A DNA stretch of 11,882 bases from Clostridia bacterium (lineage in GTDB: Bacteria; Bacillota; Clostridia; Christensenellales; Aristaeellaceae): assembly GCA_900754755.1 (NCBI GenBank), contig CAAEEC010000139.1:1-11882 (forward strand). Reading direction: 5' to 3'. How positions within the stretch are numbered: the first letter of the stretch is position 1; each line of letters starts with the position of its first letter. The position numbers and the translations under genes are program-made. This document shows positions 1 to 6,236 of this stretch, in pieces. The notes below the pieces were generated by a model, which searched no databases, was not told the origin of the DNA, and saw only the letters and a program-made list of their open reading frames with translations.

Positions 1-216
1 CGAAATGCCCGCTTCCACCTGCGGCGCGCTCACCGGGGCGGGCGCCGCGGGAGCGGGCGCCGCGGGAGCGGGCGCCGGAGCGGCAGGCTTGCCCTCTTCC
101 GACTTGTTCACGAGCTTATCCATGATCTTCACGCAGAGGATCAGCAGGATCAGCCCCACAAAAACGACCACCAGGCCGATCAGCATAACTTGAACGCCAA
201 ATCCTAAAATTTCCAT
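1..216 (-). CDS. OadG/MmdD-family sodium-pump decarboxylase gamma subunit (partial, C-terminus beyond window)
   Basis: The first 72 residues are visible and the frame is open at the window edge. Residues about 4-30 form one hydrophobic helix (GVQVMLIGLVVVFVGLILLI), followed by a short charged stretch (KIMDKLVNKSEEGK) and an alanine/proline-rich linker (residues about 44-62). This is the layout of the small gamma subunit that anchors and assembles Na+-translocating decarboxylases such as oxaloacetate or methylmalonyl-CoA decarboxylase. The start is ATG at 216, preceded by AAGGGGG; that ribosome site overlaps the TAA of the upstream carboxyltransferase gene, with 12 bases between the two reading frames. 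This indicates an operon and probable translational coupling. In such operons a biotin carrier and the beta subunit (the membrane Na+ pump) usually follow, which would lie left of this window. Family assignment rests on topology and neighbour rather than on a catalytic motif. Confidence 0.8.
   Translation of the reverse strand, partial: MEILGFGVQVMLIGLVVVFVGLILLILCVKIMDKLVNKSEEGKPAAPAPAPAAPAPAAPAPVSAPQVEAGIS
39..77. repeat. 15-bp tandem repeat, about 2.6 copies, in the gamma-subunit linker
   Basis: The unit CGGGCGCCGCGGGAG occurs at 39-53 and 54-68 and continues in part at 69-77. It is in frame and encodes alternating Ala and Pro residues, so expansion or contraction by one unit would lengthen or shorten the flexible linker by five residues without breaking the gene. 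Confidence 0.85.
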
Positions 217-228
217 CTCGACGCCCCC

Positions 229-1683
229 TTACAGCGGGAGGTTGCCCTGCTTTTTGGCGGGCTTGATCGTGCGCTTGGATTCGAGCATGTTGAGCGCGGC
301 GGCGACCATCTGGCGCGTGAGCGCGGGCTCGATCACATCGTCCACGAGTCCCAGTTCAGCGCCCGTAAGCGCGCTGGCGGCGGCAACCTGCGCTTCCAAC
401 TCTGCGCGGCGGGCGATCGGATCCTTTGCGCCATCGAGCTTTTCCGGCTCCAGCACCTGCACGGTGGCGGCGGCGGTCAAGGGCGCGATCACGCTGCCCG
501 GCCAGGCATACGTCACATCCGCCGCGGCGCGGGAAGCCAACGCCGCATAGCCCATGCCCACGGCCTGGCCGCACACCACGCTCACGCGCGCGTTTCCGGC
601 CTCCGCCAGGGCGAACATCAGCTGCGCGCCCGCGCTGGCCAGCGTGCCCTGGTTTTTCTCCGCAAGGCTCATGCCCGCGCAGTCCACCAGGGAAATCAGC
701 GGCATGGAGAAGCTATCCAGGAAGCGCGCGAAACGGGCGGCCTTGCGGCAGCCGTCCTTGGTGAGGCGGCCTTCCGCCTCGCCGGGCTGCGTGGCGATCA
801 CGCCCACGCTGCGGCCGCCGATGGTGCCCAGCATGGTGATCACCTCGGGCGCGAAGCCTTCGGAAAGCTCCAGCGCGCTGCCCGCGTCCAGCAGTTCCAC
901 GGCCAGGGGGCGCGCGTCTTCCAGGGTTTCAATTTCGTTGTAGGCGGGAAGCTCGCGGTTCACATCGTCGCCCGTTTCGTTCAGCGCGTCTTCCATGTTG
1001 TTGTCCGGCAGCAGGGAAACGAGCTTGCGGGCATAGCCCAGTGCGGCCTCGTCGCTTTCCGCAACGATGTGGCAAGCGCCGCCCTTCATCGCGGCTTCGC
1101 CGCCGGCAATATCGTCCAGCGCCTTCGCGCCGGCGACCTGCGGGCCGTTCACAAACAGCTCGCCCGCCTTGGAGAGGATCACAAAATCCTGCATTTGCGC
1201 GCAGGCCGCGGCGATGCCGCCGCAATGGCCCATCACCAGCGCGATGCTGGGCACCACGCCCGAAGCCGACGCGAGCGCCGCGCCGATGCGGGCGTACGCG
1301 TCCAGCGCCATGGCGCCTTCTTCCAGCTTCGCGCCCGCGGTATCATAAATTCCGATTACGGGAGAGCCGCTGTCGCGCGCCAGCTCGACGACCTTCGCGA
1401 TTTTCTTCGCGTGCGCGTCGCCTACCGCGCCCAAGCCCACCGTAAAGTCCTGTGCGAACGCATAAGCGCCGCGCCCGTCGATCGTGCCAAAGCCCGCCAC
1501 GACGCCGGCGTCTTCATTCAGCGCGTTCAGCTCCACAAAGCTGGCCGCGTCGAACAGCGCGGTGAGGCGCTCTCTGGCCGTCAGTTTGCCAAGGTCCTTT
1601 TGTGCCTTGACGCGCCCTTCGTCGCCCGCGAAGACAGCCTGTCTGCGCGCACGAACTTCGGGCAAATTGCTCTTTACACCCAT
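229..1683 (-). CDS. Carboxyltransferase alpha subunit of an acyl-CoA (methylmalonyl-CoA-type) decarboxylase/carboxylase
   Basis: This 484-residue protein has the two-domain crotonase-like fold of the biotin-dependent acyl-CoA carboxyltransferases (methylmalonyl-CoA decarboxylase alpha, propionyl-CoA carboxylase beta). The N-terminal half has the family start pattern GKLTARERL (32-40), DTAGAKLEEG (114-123, usually D-S-G-G-A-R-x-x-E) and the glycine oxyanion segment GHCGGIAAAC (152-161). The C-terminal half has a second glycine-rich segment CGQAVGMGYAAL (371-382) and TYAWP (391-395). Members usually run to about 510 residues, so this one is slightly short. Next to an OadG-like gamma subunit, its likely role is transfer of CO2 from a malonyl-CoA-type thioester to biotin, with CO2 release driving Na+ export by the beta subunit. 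Start ATG at 1683 has AAGGAGG seven bases upstream. The C-terminal domain lacks the usual D-x-P-G-F motif (here DCAG at 334-337), so the substrate is uncertain. Confidence 0.88.
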   Translation of the reverse strand: MGVKSNLPEVRARRQAVFAGDEGRVKAQKDLGKLTARERLTALFDAASFVELNALNEDAGVVAGFGTIDGRGAYAFAQDFTVGLGAVGDAHAKKIAKVVELARDSGSPVIGIYDTAGAKLEEGAMALDAYARIGAALASASGVVPSIALVMGHCGGIAAACAQMQDFVILSKAGELFVNGPQVAGAKALDDIAGGEAAMKGGACHIVAESDEAALGYARKLVSLLPDNNMEDALNETGDDVNRELPAYNEIETLEDARPLAVELLDAGSALELSEGFAPEVITMLGTIGGRSVGVIATQPGEAEGRLTKDGCRKAARFARFLDSFSMPLISLVDCAGMSLAEKNQGTLASAGAQLMFALAEAGNARVSVVCGQAVGMGYAALASRAAADVTYAWPGSVIAPLTAAATVQVLEPEKLDGAKDPIARRAELEAQVAAASALTGAELGLVDDVIEPALTRQMVAAALNMLESKRTIKPAKKQGNLPL

Positions 1684-1741
1684 CGTCCTTCCTCCTTAGC
1701 GCGTTTGCCAGAAGTCCCATCACTGAAAACTTCATTATCCG

Positions 1742-1829
1742 TGGCATGTGCCAGCACGAGCCTGTAACGACTTTGTGCAAGGCGCGCAAGCGCCAAGCCA
1801 GCCGTTCCATCTCGTGCTGGCGCACGCCA
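1742..1829 (-). promoter_or_regulatory. Candidate structured leader RNA upstream of the carboxyltransferase gene
   Basis: Bases 1742-1760 pair with 1811-1829 as a 19-bp stem whose inner 11 bp (1750-1760 with 1811-1821, including CCAGCACGAG and CTCGTGCTGG) are perfect. In the minus-strand RNA the outer part contains one G-U wobble and one C-A mismatch. The 50-base interior carries its own hairpin, GGCGC/GCGCC at 1781-1785 and 1790-1794. The right-hand end of the stem lies 59 bases before the start codon at 1683. The stem is much longer than chance would readily give, and the position fits a leader. It matches no riboswitch class I recognise; in particular I see no cobalamin-riboswitch core. 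It could alternatively be a DNA-level inverted repeat. Confidence 0.45.
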
Positions 1830-1978
1830 ATCCAAATTCAGTTATTCGACGGAGTCCCCCCGTATCCTTCCATTTCATCTGTTATATTTCAATGATAGCC
1901 GTCCTTTGTATGATATATTTTTATAGAGGAAAAGAAGATGGGAATATTGTTTCTAAATGGAGCCAATATAGCCCAAAA

Positions 1979-2016
1979 TGGGCAAAATCCGGCGCTTGAC
2001 AACCGGATTTTGCCCA
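1979..2016 (-). terminator. Terminator-like hairpin after the Gfo/Idh/MocA oxidoreductase gene
   Basis: TGGGCAAAATCCGG (1979-1992) and CCGGATTTTGCCCA (2003-2016) form a perfect 14-bp stem with a 10-base loop, 36 bases beyond the TAG at 2053-2055. Read on the minus strand, the stem is followed by TTTT and then GGGC, a short U-tract, so termination may be incomplete. The last bases of the stem also take part in a second small hairpin, GCCCA/TGGGC at 1971-1975 and 1979-1983, which would compete with it. Confidence 0.6.
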
Positions 2017-2052
2017 GACAATACGTTTGCTTTGAAGCGGCTTTCTACCGCG

Positions 2053-3105
2053 CTATAGCAGAATCTGTTTGCCGGTTTTGGCGGATTCGAACGCCGCCTC
2101 CAGCACGCGGAACACGCTGCGCACCTGGCTGGTTTTCACGATGGGTTCGGCCTTGCCGTCGATCGCGTCGCGCAGGTTCGCGTAGTATTCGCGCAGGTCG
2201 GGCTCGATTTGCGGCAGGGGATGCTCGTTGATCTCTTCCTTGGCGCGCGGCGCAAAAGTGCGCGTGGGGCCGGAAGTGGTCATGATGGGCGCGGCCTCGC
2301 CGTGCACGCCTTCGTTCACGCAGATCACGCCGCCTTCGTCGCAGCTGAAATCGCGGATCCACAGCGTGCCCTTGTCGCCCGTCACCAGCCAGCGCGGGTT
2401 GGGCTTGAGCACGAAGGTGCCGATTTCGATCTGCGCGTAGAAACCCGCCTTGAAATCCAGGATGAGCGTGAAGTAATCCTCCACCTCGGGCGTCTTGACC
2501 TTCGCTGTGCGGCAGAGCACGCTCTTCACGTTGTCATAGCCGAACAGGTTGAGGATCTGGTCGACAAAATGCACGCCCCAGTCGTAGATCATGCCGCCGC
2601 CGTGTTCCGGCTCCGCGCGCCAGCCGAACATCGCGCCGCGCGCGCCGTGCAGCGTGGAGCGCACGGCGTACACATTGCCCAGTTCGCCCGATTCCAGCAC
2701 GGCCTTGACAGTGCGGAAATCCTTGTCCCAGCGGCGGTTCTGGTGCACGGTGAAGATGCGGCCGTGGGCCTCGGCGGTCGCGATCATTTTGTCCAGCTCG
2801 GCGAGCGACATGGCCGGCGGCTTTTCGCTGATCACATGCTTGCCCGCCGCCAGCGCCGCGCACACCAATTCGCAGTGCGAATCGTTCGGCGTGGCCACCA
2901 GCACGAGGTTGATCTCCTCATCGCGCAGAAAATCGTCCAGCTTGTCGTATCCGCGCAAGCCGGCTTCCCGCGCGGCGGCCACGCGCGCGGCGTCGATATC
3001 GTAGGCCGCGACGACTTTGACCCCTTCCACGCGGGGCGCGTTGTTCAGGTGCCATTTGCCCATGTACCCAAAGCCGATAATACCCAGTTGAATGCTCACT
3101 TTCAT
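2053..3105 (-). CDS. Gfo/Idh/MocA-family NAD(P)-dependent oxidoreductase
   Basis: A 350-residue cytosolic dehydrogenase. It opens with a Rossmann fold whose nucleotide loop is GFGYMG (11-16); the acidic D36-x-D38 after the second strand suggests a preference for NAD. The family signature EKPPAMS follows at 94-100 (catalytic Lys95), and GGGMIYDWGVHFVDQI (169-184) supplies the His179 and Asp182 typical of the C-terminal substrate domain. Members oxidise or reduce sugars, inositols or sugar derivatives; the substrate cannot be read here. Its place downstream of a sugar transporter and a sugar isomerase suggests a step in the same catabolic route. Start choice: ATG at 3105 gives the canonical beginning, but GGGAGG sits only two bases before it, whereas GTG two codons later (3099) has ideal eight-base spacing. 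The frame stays open upstream to 3378, but a consensus promoter at 3157-3185 lies within that extension. Confidence 0.9.
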   Translation of the reverse strand: MKVSIQLGIIGFGYMGKWHLNNAPRVEGVKVVAAYDIDAARVAAAREAGLRGYDKLDDFLRDEEINLVLVATPNDSHCELVCAALAAGKHVISEKPPAMSLAELDKMIATAEAHGRIFTVHQNRRWDKDFRTVKAVLESGELGNVYAVRSTLHGARGAMFGWRAEPEHGGGMIYDWGVHFVDQILNLFGYDNVKSVLCRTAKVKTPEVEDYFTLILDFKAGFYAQIEIGTFVLKPNPRWLVTGDKGTLWIRDFSCDEGGVICVNEGVHGEAAPIMTTSGPTRTFAPRAKEEINEHPLPQIEPDLREYYANLRDAIDGKAEPIVKTSQVRSVFRVLEAAFESAKTGKQILL

Positions 3106-3118
3106 TTCCTCCCGCCTG

Positions 3119-3135
3119 GCCGGGATGATCCCGGC
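3119..3135. promoter_or_regulatory. Perfect palindrome (candidate operator) between promoter and ribosome site of the oxidoreductase gene
   Basis: GCCGGGAT and ATCCCGGC flank a single central base, giving a 17-bp perfect palindrome. It lies about 20 bases downstream of the -10 box and just upstream of the GGGAGG ribosome site, a usual place for a repressor operator. In RNA it could instead fold as a 7-bp hairpin with a three-base loop. Confidence 0.55.
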
Positions 3136-3156
3136 AATATGCGTTTGTGTACGTTT

Positions 3157-3185
3157 ATTATAGCAATCATGGTTCGCTTTTGCAA
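3157..3185 (-). promoter_or_regulatory. Sigma-A type promoter of the oxidoreductase gene
   Basis: On the minus strand the -35 box is TTGCAA (3180-3185) and the -10 box is TATAAT (3157-3162), with 17 bases between them and a TGC extension directly before the -10. The predicted start of transcription is near 3150, giving a leader of about 45 bases. The oxidoreductase can therefore be expressed independently of the transporter operon. Confidence 0.85.
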
Positions 3186-3199
3186 GAAGGAAAATGCGC

Positions 3200-3213
3200 A
3201 AATCCATGGATTT
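3200..3213. promoter_or_regulatory. 14-bp perfect palindrome upstream of the oxidoreductase promoter
   Basis: AAATCCATGGATTT is a perfect palindrome 14 bases upstream of the -35 box, where an activator or repressor dimer could bind. Its sequence is unrelated to the palindrome at 3119-3135. No regulator gene is in the window to connect it to. Confidence 0.35.
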
Positions 3214-3325
3214 TTCGCGCGGCAGGGAGAGGAGCCTCAGGAAAAATATACGCTGAGGAGGAAAAGCGGAATAAAGGGTAACGATGCGGATGGACATATA
3301 CATTTTAATATGGAGCCATGGAAAA

Positions 3326-3436
3326 GAGCCGTCTCTCGCACGAATCATACGATCCTTTTGAGACGGCTCAGTTTTCATTTGGAAAGGTTTGCAAAAGCTT
3401 GTTTACTCTTTCAGCCGTCTCTATAGCAGGCTGAAA
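3326..3436 (-). promoter_or_regulatory. Four-segment alternative-pairing array (attenuator-like) at the end of the isomerase gene
   Basis: Read in the minus-strand RNA there are four segments in order: 1, TTTCAGCC (3436-3429); 2, GAGACGGCTGAAA (3421-3409); 3, TGAGCCGTCTC (3370-3360); 4, GAGACGGCTC followed by TTTT (3335-3322). Segments 1:2 pair over 8 bp, 2:3 over 9 bp and 3:4 over 10 bp, so the pairings are mutually exclusive as in classical attenuators. Segment 1 lies in the last codons of the isomerase gene and the stop codon (3421-3423) falls in the 1:2 loop. The 3:4 hairpin would be the terminator, but its U-tract is short and the loop is 24 bases, so it may only be a weak one. Confidence 0.45.
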
Positions 3437-4194
3437 AAGCTTTGGGAGGTTTCGATGGCGTGGCGAATGTGCTCGTCCAGGCTCCAGCCCTGGCTATTGG
3501 TCACCTCAACCGTCACGATGCCATCGAAGCCAATGGCCTTGGCCGCGTCCACCACGGCCCGCATGGGCAAATTGCCGTAGCCCACTTCGCGGTGTTCGTC
3601 CTTGCGGCCCTTGTTGTCGTGCAGGTGCAGTTCGCGCACCTTCATGGGCAACTGCTGGAACACCTGCAGAAAATCTTCGGGCTCGTGCCGCTCATTCATC
3701 CACTGGCGCACGTTCATGTGTCCCAGGTCAATGAGGATGCCCACGTCGTCTTCCGGCGTGAGGTACTTGGCGAATTTCTCCATCGTGCGTGCGTTGAGCG
3801 GCGTATCTTCGCACGCCAGGAACACGCCCTTGCCGCGGAATATTTCCAGGCATTCGCGGTACAGGGGGAGCTGGTCGTCGTGCGGGTGCCAGAAATCGAA
3901 GGTCATGCCGTGGAGCAGGTGGTATTTGTCGTGCCAATCGGCCAGAATGCGCCAGGCCTTGCGCGCGGAAGCGATCTCTTGCGGGTCGTAGGGGCTGGGC
4001 AGCAGGTTGTGCATCGTGAGATACTGGCCGGAACGCTTGAGATATTCGGCCACGCGCGCGCGGTCATCGTCCGTGGAGCGGTCCACAAACAGCGGCGCGT
4101 TCCAGCTGATGGCGTCAAAGCCTGCGTCGGCAAAGCGTTGGGCGTTTTCCACGGCGTCTCCCGCGTAATTCCAAATGGCAACTCCTCGATACAT
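3421..4194 (-). CDS. Sugar phosphate isomerase/epimerase family protein (xylose isomerase-like TIM barrel)
   Basis: A 257-residue cytosolic protein of the AP-endonuclease-2/xylose-isomerase-like TIM-barrel family. The divalent-metal ligands expected for the family are visible on successive strands: Glu129 in ACED, Asp156 and His159 in LIDLGHM, His192 and Asp193 in HLHDNKG, and Glu230 in TVEV. The short N-terminal strand leads into FADAGFDAISWN (21-32), the usual second barrel segment. Members isomerise or epimerise sugars, keto-sugars or inositol derivatives; the exact substrate is open. Start ATG at 4194 has AAGGAGG eight bases upstream. Only 34 bases separate it from the LplC-like permease gene upstream, so it is very probably in the transporter operon and acts on the imported sugar. 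Its last codons form part of an attenuator-like repeat set. Confidence 0.88.
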   Translation of the reverse strand: MYRGVAIWNYAGDAVENAQRFADAGFDAISWNAPLFVDRSTDDDRARVAEYLKRSGQYLTMHNLLPSPYDPQEIASARKAWRILADWHDKYHLLHGMTFDFWHPHDDQLPLYRECLEIFRGKGVFLACEDTPLNARTMEKFAKYLTPEDDVGILIDLGHMNVRQWMNERHEPEDFLQVFQQLPMKVRELHLHDNKGRKDEHREVGYGNLPMRAVVDAAKAIGFDGIVTVEVTNSQGWSLDEHIRHAIETSQSFFSLL

Positions 4195-4228
4195 GGTTTT
4201 TTCCTCCTTTTCAATGTGGCACGGCGCG

Positions 4229-5137
4229 TCAGCCCTTCACGGAGCCGAGCATGACGCCCTTGGCGAAGAATTTTTGCACAAAGGGATATAGGCACATAAT
4301 TGGCGCGCTGCTCACCACAATCAGCGCGTATTTCACCAGGAATTCCAGGCCCACCTTGCCGGCCAGCAGATCGGGATCTTCGAACTCGTTCAGCGACACA
4401 CGGGTGGAAAGCAGAATGCTGCGCAAAGTCAGCTGCAACGGTTGCAGGCGCGCGTCGCGCACATAGATCAGCGCATTGAAGTAAGAATTCCAGTGGCCGA
4501 CCGCATAGTACAGCGCGATTACCGAGATCACCGCTTGCGACAGCGGCAGTAGGATATTGAAGAAATAGCGCGCGTCCGAACAGCCGTCGATCTGCGCGGC
4601 TTCCAGCAATTCCTTCGGCACGGTGTTCTGGAAAAAGGTGCGGGTGATGATCATATTATACACGCTCATGGCCCCCGGAATCAATAGCGACCACACGGTG
4701 TTGACCATGCCCAGCGAATTCACCAGCAGATACGTAGGGATTAAGCCGCCGCTGAAGAACATCGTGAACACGAATAGGAACATAAAGAATCCGCGCATGG
4801 GCATATCCCGGCGGGAAAGCGGATAGGCGCATAGCACCGTGATCACGACGTTGATGGCCGTGCCCGCCAGCGTGTAGAAAATCGTGTTGCGATAGCCCGT
4901 CAGCACATTCCTGTGGCTGAATACCGCGTTGTACCCTTCCAACGTGGGTTTGACGGGCCATAGGTAGACATGCCCCAGCTGCACTTCCGTGCCTTCGGAA
5001 AACGAGGCGGAAATCACAAAGATGATCGGATAGAGCACGAGGAGCAAAAACACGATGATGATGGTATACACAACCGCGTATAAAACCCGGTCGCCCGGCG
5101 AGCTTTTCATCCGCCGCCGGACAAGATTTTCTGCCAT
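4229..5137 (-). CDS. Carbohydrate ABC transporter permease, LplC/YtcP-like
   Basis: A 302-residue inner-membrane permease of the CUT1 type. About six hydrophobic helices are visible, the first at about residues 19-43. The cytoplasmic coupling motif EAAQIDGCSDARYFFNILLP (179-198) matches the EAA consensus (E-A-A-x-x-D-G, then F and L-P) that docks onto the ATPase. It ends with the usual positively charged tail near KFFAKGVMLGSVKG. With its LplB-like partner it forms the channel that moves a sugar or oligosaccharide delivered by the binding protein. Start ATG at 5137 has AAGGGGG seven bases upstream. Only 14 bases separate it from the stop of the partner gene, so the two are co-transcribed and probably translationally coupled. 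No ATPase gene is present, which is normal for this subfamily because a shared MsmX-like ATPase is often encoded elsewhere. Confidence 0.92.
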   Translation of the reverse strand: MAENLVRRRMKSSPGDRVLYAVVYTIIIVFLLLVLYPIIFVISASFSEGTEVQLGHVYLWPVKPTLEGYNAVFSHRNVLTGYRNTIFYTLAGTAINVVITVLCAYPLSRRDMPMRGFFMFLFVFTMFFSGGLIPTYLLVNSLGMVNTVWSLLIPGAMSVYNMIITRTFFQNTVPKELLEAAQIDGCSDARYFFNILLPLSQAVISVIALYYAVGHWNSYFNALIYVRDARLQPLQLTLRSILLSTRVSLNEFEDPDLLAGKVGLEFLVKYALIVVSSAPIMCLYPFVQKFFAKGVMLGSVKG

Positions 5138-5151
5138 ACATTTTCCCCCTT

Positions 5152-6120
5152 CTAGAACAAGCTGTGGGCGCCGCCGGAGAGCTTGCTGGAGGCAAAATTC
5201 ACCACCAGCAGCAAAATGCCGTTGATCACGTTGTTGAACAGGCCAATGGCCGCCGCGTAAGACATTTGGTTGGTGGTGCCGCCCAGGCCGGTTTTGTATA
5301 CATAGGTGGAGATAACTTCCGAATATACGGAGTTCACGGAATTCTGCATCAGGTAAACCTTTTCAAACCCGACCGACATAATGGTACCGGCGTTCATGAT
5401 CAGCATAATGGAAGCGGTGGGCAGTAGCACCGGCAGATCAATGTGCCACACGCGCCGCAGACGCGAAGCGCCGTCCACCTGCGCGGCTTCGTGCAGCGCG
5501 GGATCCACGCCGGAAAGCGCCGCCATATAGATGATGGTGTTCCAGCCCAGGTTTTGCCAGATGCCCGACCATACATACAGGTGATCGAAGGCATTGGCGC
5601 GGGAAAGGATATCGATGGGATATTCGCCCGGGTTGAACAGGCGGTAGATGTTGCTGTACAGTCCGGTGACAGGATTGAGAATTTGGTTCATCATACCCAC
5701 CAGCACCACGGTAGAAATGAAGTGCGGCATGTAGGAAATCGTCTGCACCGCTTTCTGAAACCGTCTGCGGCGGATGAGGTTCATCATCAGCGCGAAGATG
5801 ATGGCCAGCGGGAACCCCACGCCCAGCGAATACAGCGAAAGGCGCACGGTGTTGCCCACGGTGCGGCTAAAATAGAAGGACTTAAAGAAGGTGACGAAAT
5901 GGGTGAGCCCCACCCATGCGCTGCCCCAAATGCCTTCGCGCGGCAAATAATTTTTGAAGGCGATCTGCACGCCCATCATGGGATAATAGCAGAAAATCAG
6001 CACCCACGCCACGGGGATCAGCAAAAACAAAAACAACTGCCAACGCTGGCAAACGCGCTTTCTCAGGCTTTGCTTGGCAGGCGCGTGAAAAGACACCGCG
6101 TTGTTATGCAAAATTTCCAC
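5152..6120 (-). CDS. Carbohydrate ABC transporter permease, LplB/YteP-like
   Basis: A 322-residue inner-membrane permease, partner of the downstream LplC-like protein. The first helix (about 27-46) is followed by the subfamily pattern YYPMMGVQIAFKNY (45-58). The EAA coupling motif is HEAAQVDGASRLRRVWHIDLP (210-230), and the protein ends near FASSKLSGGAHSLF. About six helices are visible. Start choice is uncertain: the first usable codon is GTG at 6120 with little ribosome site ahead of it. A TTG three codons later (6111) has GAGGTGG about five bases upstream, which looks better spaced, and there is no in-frame ATG until the first helix has already passed. Rich hairpin-forming sequence lies immediately upstream, between this gene and the binding-protein gene, so its translation may be tuned below that of the binding protein. 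Confidence 0.9.
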   Translation of the reverse strand: MEILHNNAVSFHAPAKQSLRKRVCQRWQLFLFLLIPVAWVLIFCYYPMMGVQIAFKNYLPREGIWGSAWVGLTHFVTFFKSFYFSRTVGNTVRLSLYSLGVGFPLAIIFALMMNLIRRRRFQKAVQTISYMPHFISTVVLVGMMNQILNPVTGLYSNIYRLFNPGEYPIDILSRANAFDHLYVWSGIWQNLGWNTIIYMAALSGVDPALHEAAQVDGASRLRRVWHIDLPVLLPTASIMLIMNAGTIMSVGFEKVYLMQNSVNSVYSEVISTYVYKTGLGGTTNQMSYAAAIGLFNNVINGILLLVVNFASSKLSGGAHSLF

Positions 6121-6169
6121 CTCGCTTTCGCCGGATAAACCGGCGCGGTTATCGGGCTATCGGATGAAA

Positions 6170-6201
6170 GATTCCCTCCACCCTCGCGGGCAGAGGGAAT
6201 C
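6170..6201 (-). terminator. Stem-loop between binding-protein and permease genes (partial terminator or mRNA-stabilising element)
   Basis: GATTCCCTC (6170-6178) pairs with GAGGGAATC (6193-6201), and an inner CCC/GGG extends the stem across a 2x2 internal loop. On the minus strand the stem is followed by TTT then CATC, too short a U-tract for full termination. It lies 35 bases beyond the binding-protein stop. In sugar ABC operons such stem-loops commonly keep binding-protein mRNA more abundant than permease mRNA. A second, bulged stem (about 6131-6155) lies just before the permease start. Confidence 0.55.
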
Positions 6202-6236
6202 CTGCGCGGTTGTGCGAATCGCCGGTTTGCGAAGGA

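Larger units (their letters stand above)
1684..2052. other. 369-base gap: leader of the decarboxylase operon plus terminator of the oxidoreductase gene
   Basis: The right part (1971-2016) holds a terminator-like hairpin for the gene ending at 2053. The left part must contain the promoter of the carboxyltransferase gene. The most AT-rich stretch (about 1880-1925) is the likeliest place, but I find no pair of -35 and -10 boxes with proper spacing that I would defend. A long imperfect stem (1742-1829) lies between that stretch and the start codon. No intact gene is apparent. Confidence 0.6.

Noticed and set aside
39..77. CRISPR-like array
   Set aside because: The 15-bp units are directly adjacent with no spacers and lie within a coding frame.
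1514..1825. Minus-strand frame overlapping the leader and the start of the carboxyltransferase gene
   Set aside because: It overlaps the real gene in another frame, has no good ribosome site, is rich in Arg and Leu as expected for GC-rich shadow frames, and crosses the long stem.
1684..1880. Known riboswitch (cobalamin or similar) ahead of the decarboxylase operon
   Set aside because: I could not find the conserved core of any class I know; only the stem itself is supported, so it is reported as an unassigned structure.
1979..2016. Insertion-sequence end or attachment site
   Set aside because: The inverted repeat is compact with a 10-base loop and sits directly after a gene; no transposase, integrase or target duplication is visible.
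3106..3378. N-terminal extension of the oxidoreductase frame up to 3378
   Set aside because: A consensus promoter (3157-3185) and palindromes lie inside it, the added residues do not resemble any part of the family, and the Rossmann fold begins properly at 3105.
2209..3426. Long plus-strand open frame (405 codons) opposite the oxidoreductase gene
   Set aside because: It is the antisense shadow of a well-supported gene, with His/Ala/Val/Arg-rich composition and no recognisable domain. The similar long plus-strand frames at 3442-4254, 6210-7208, 9491-10465 and 10737-11726 were dismissed for the same reason.
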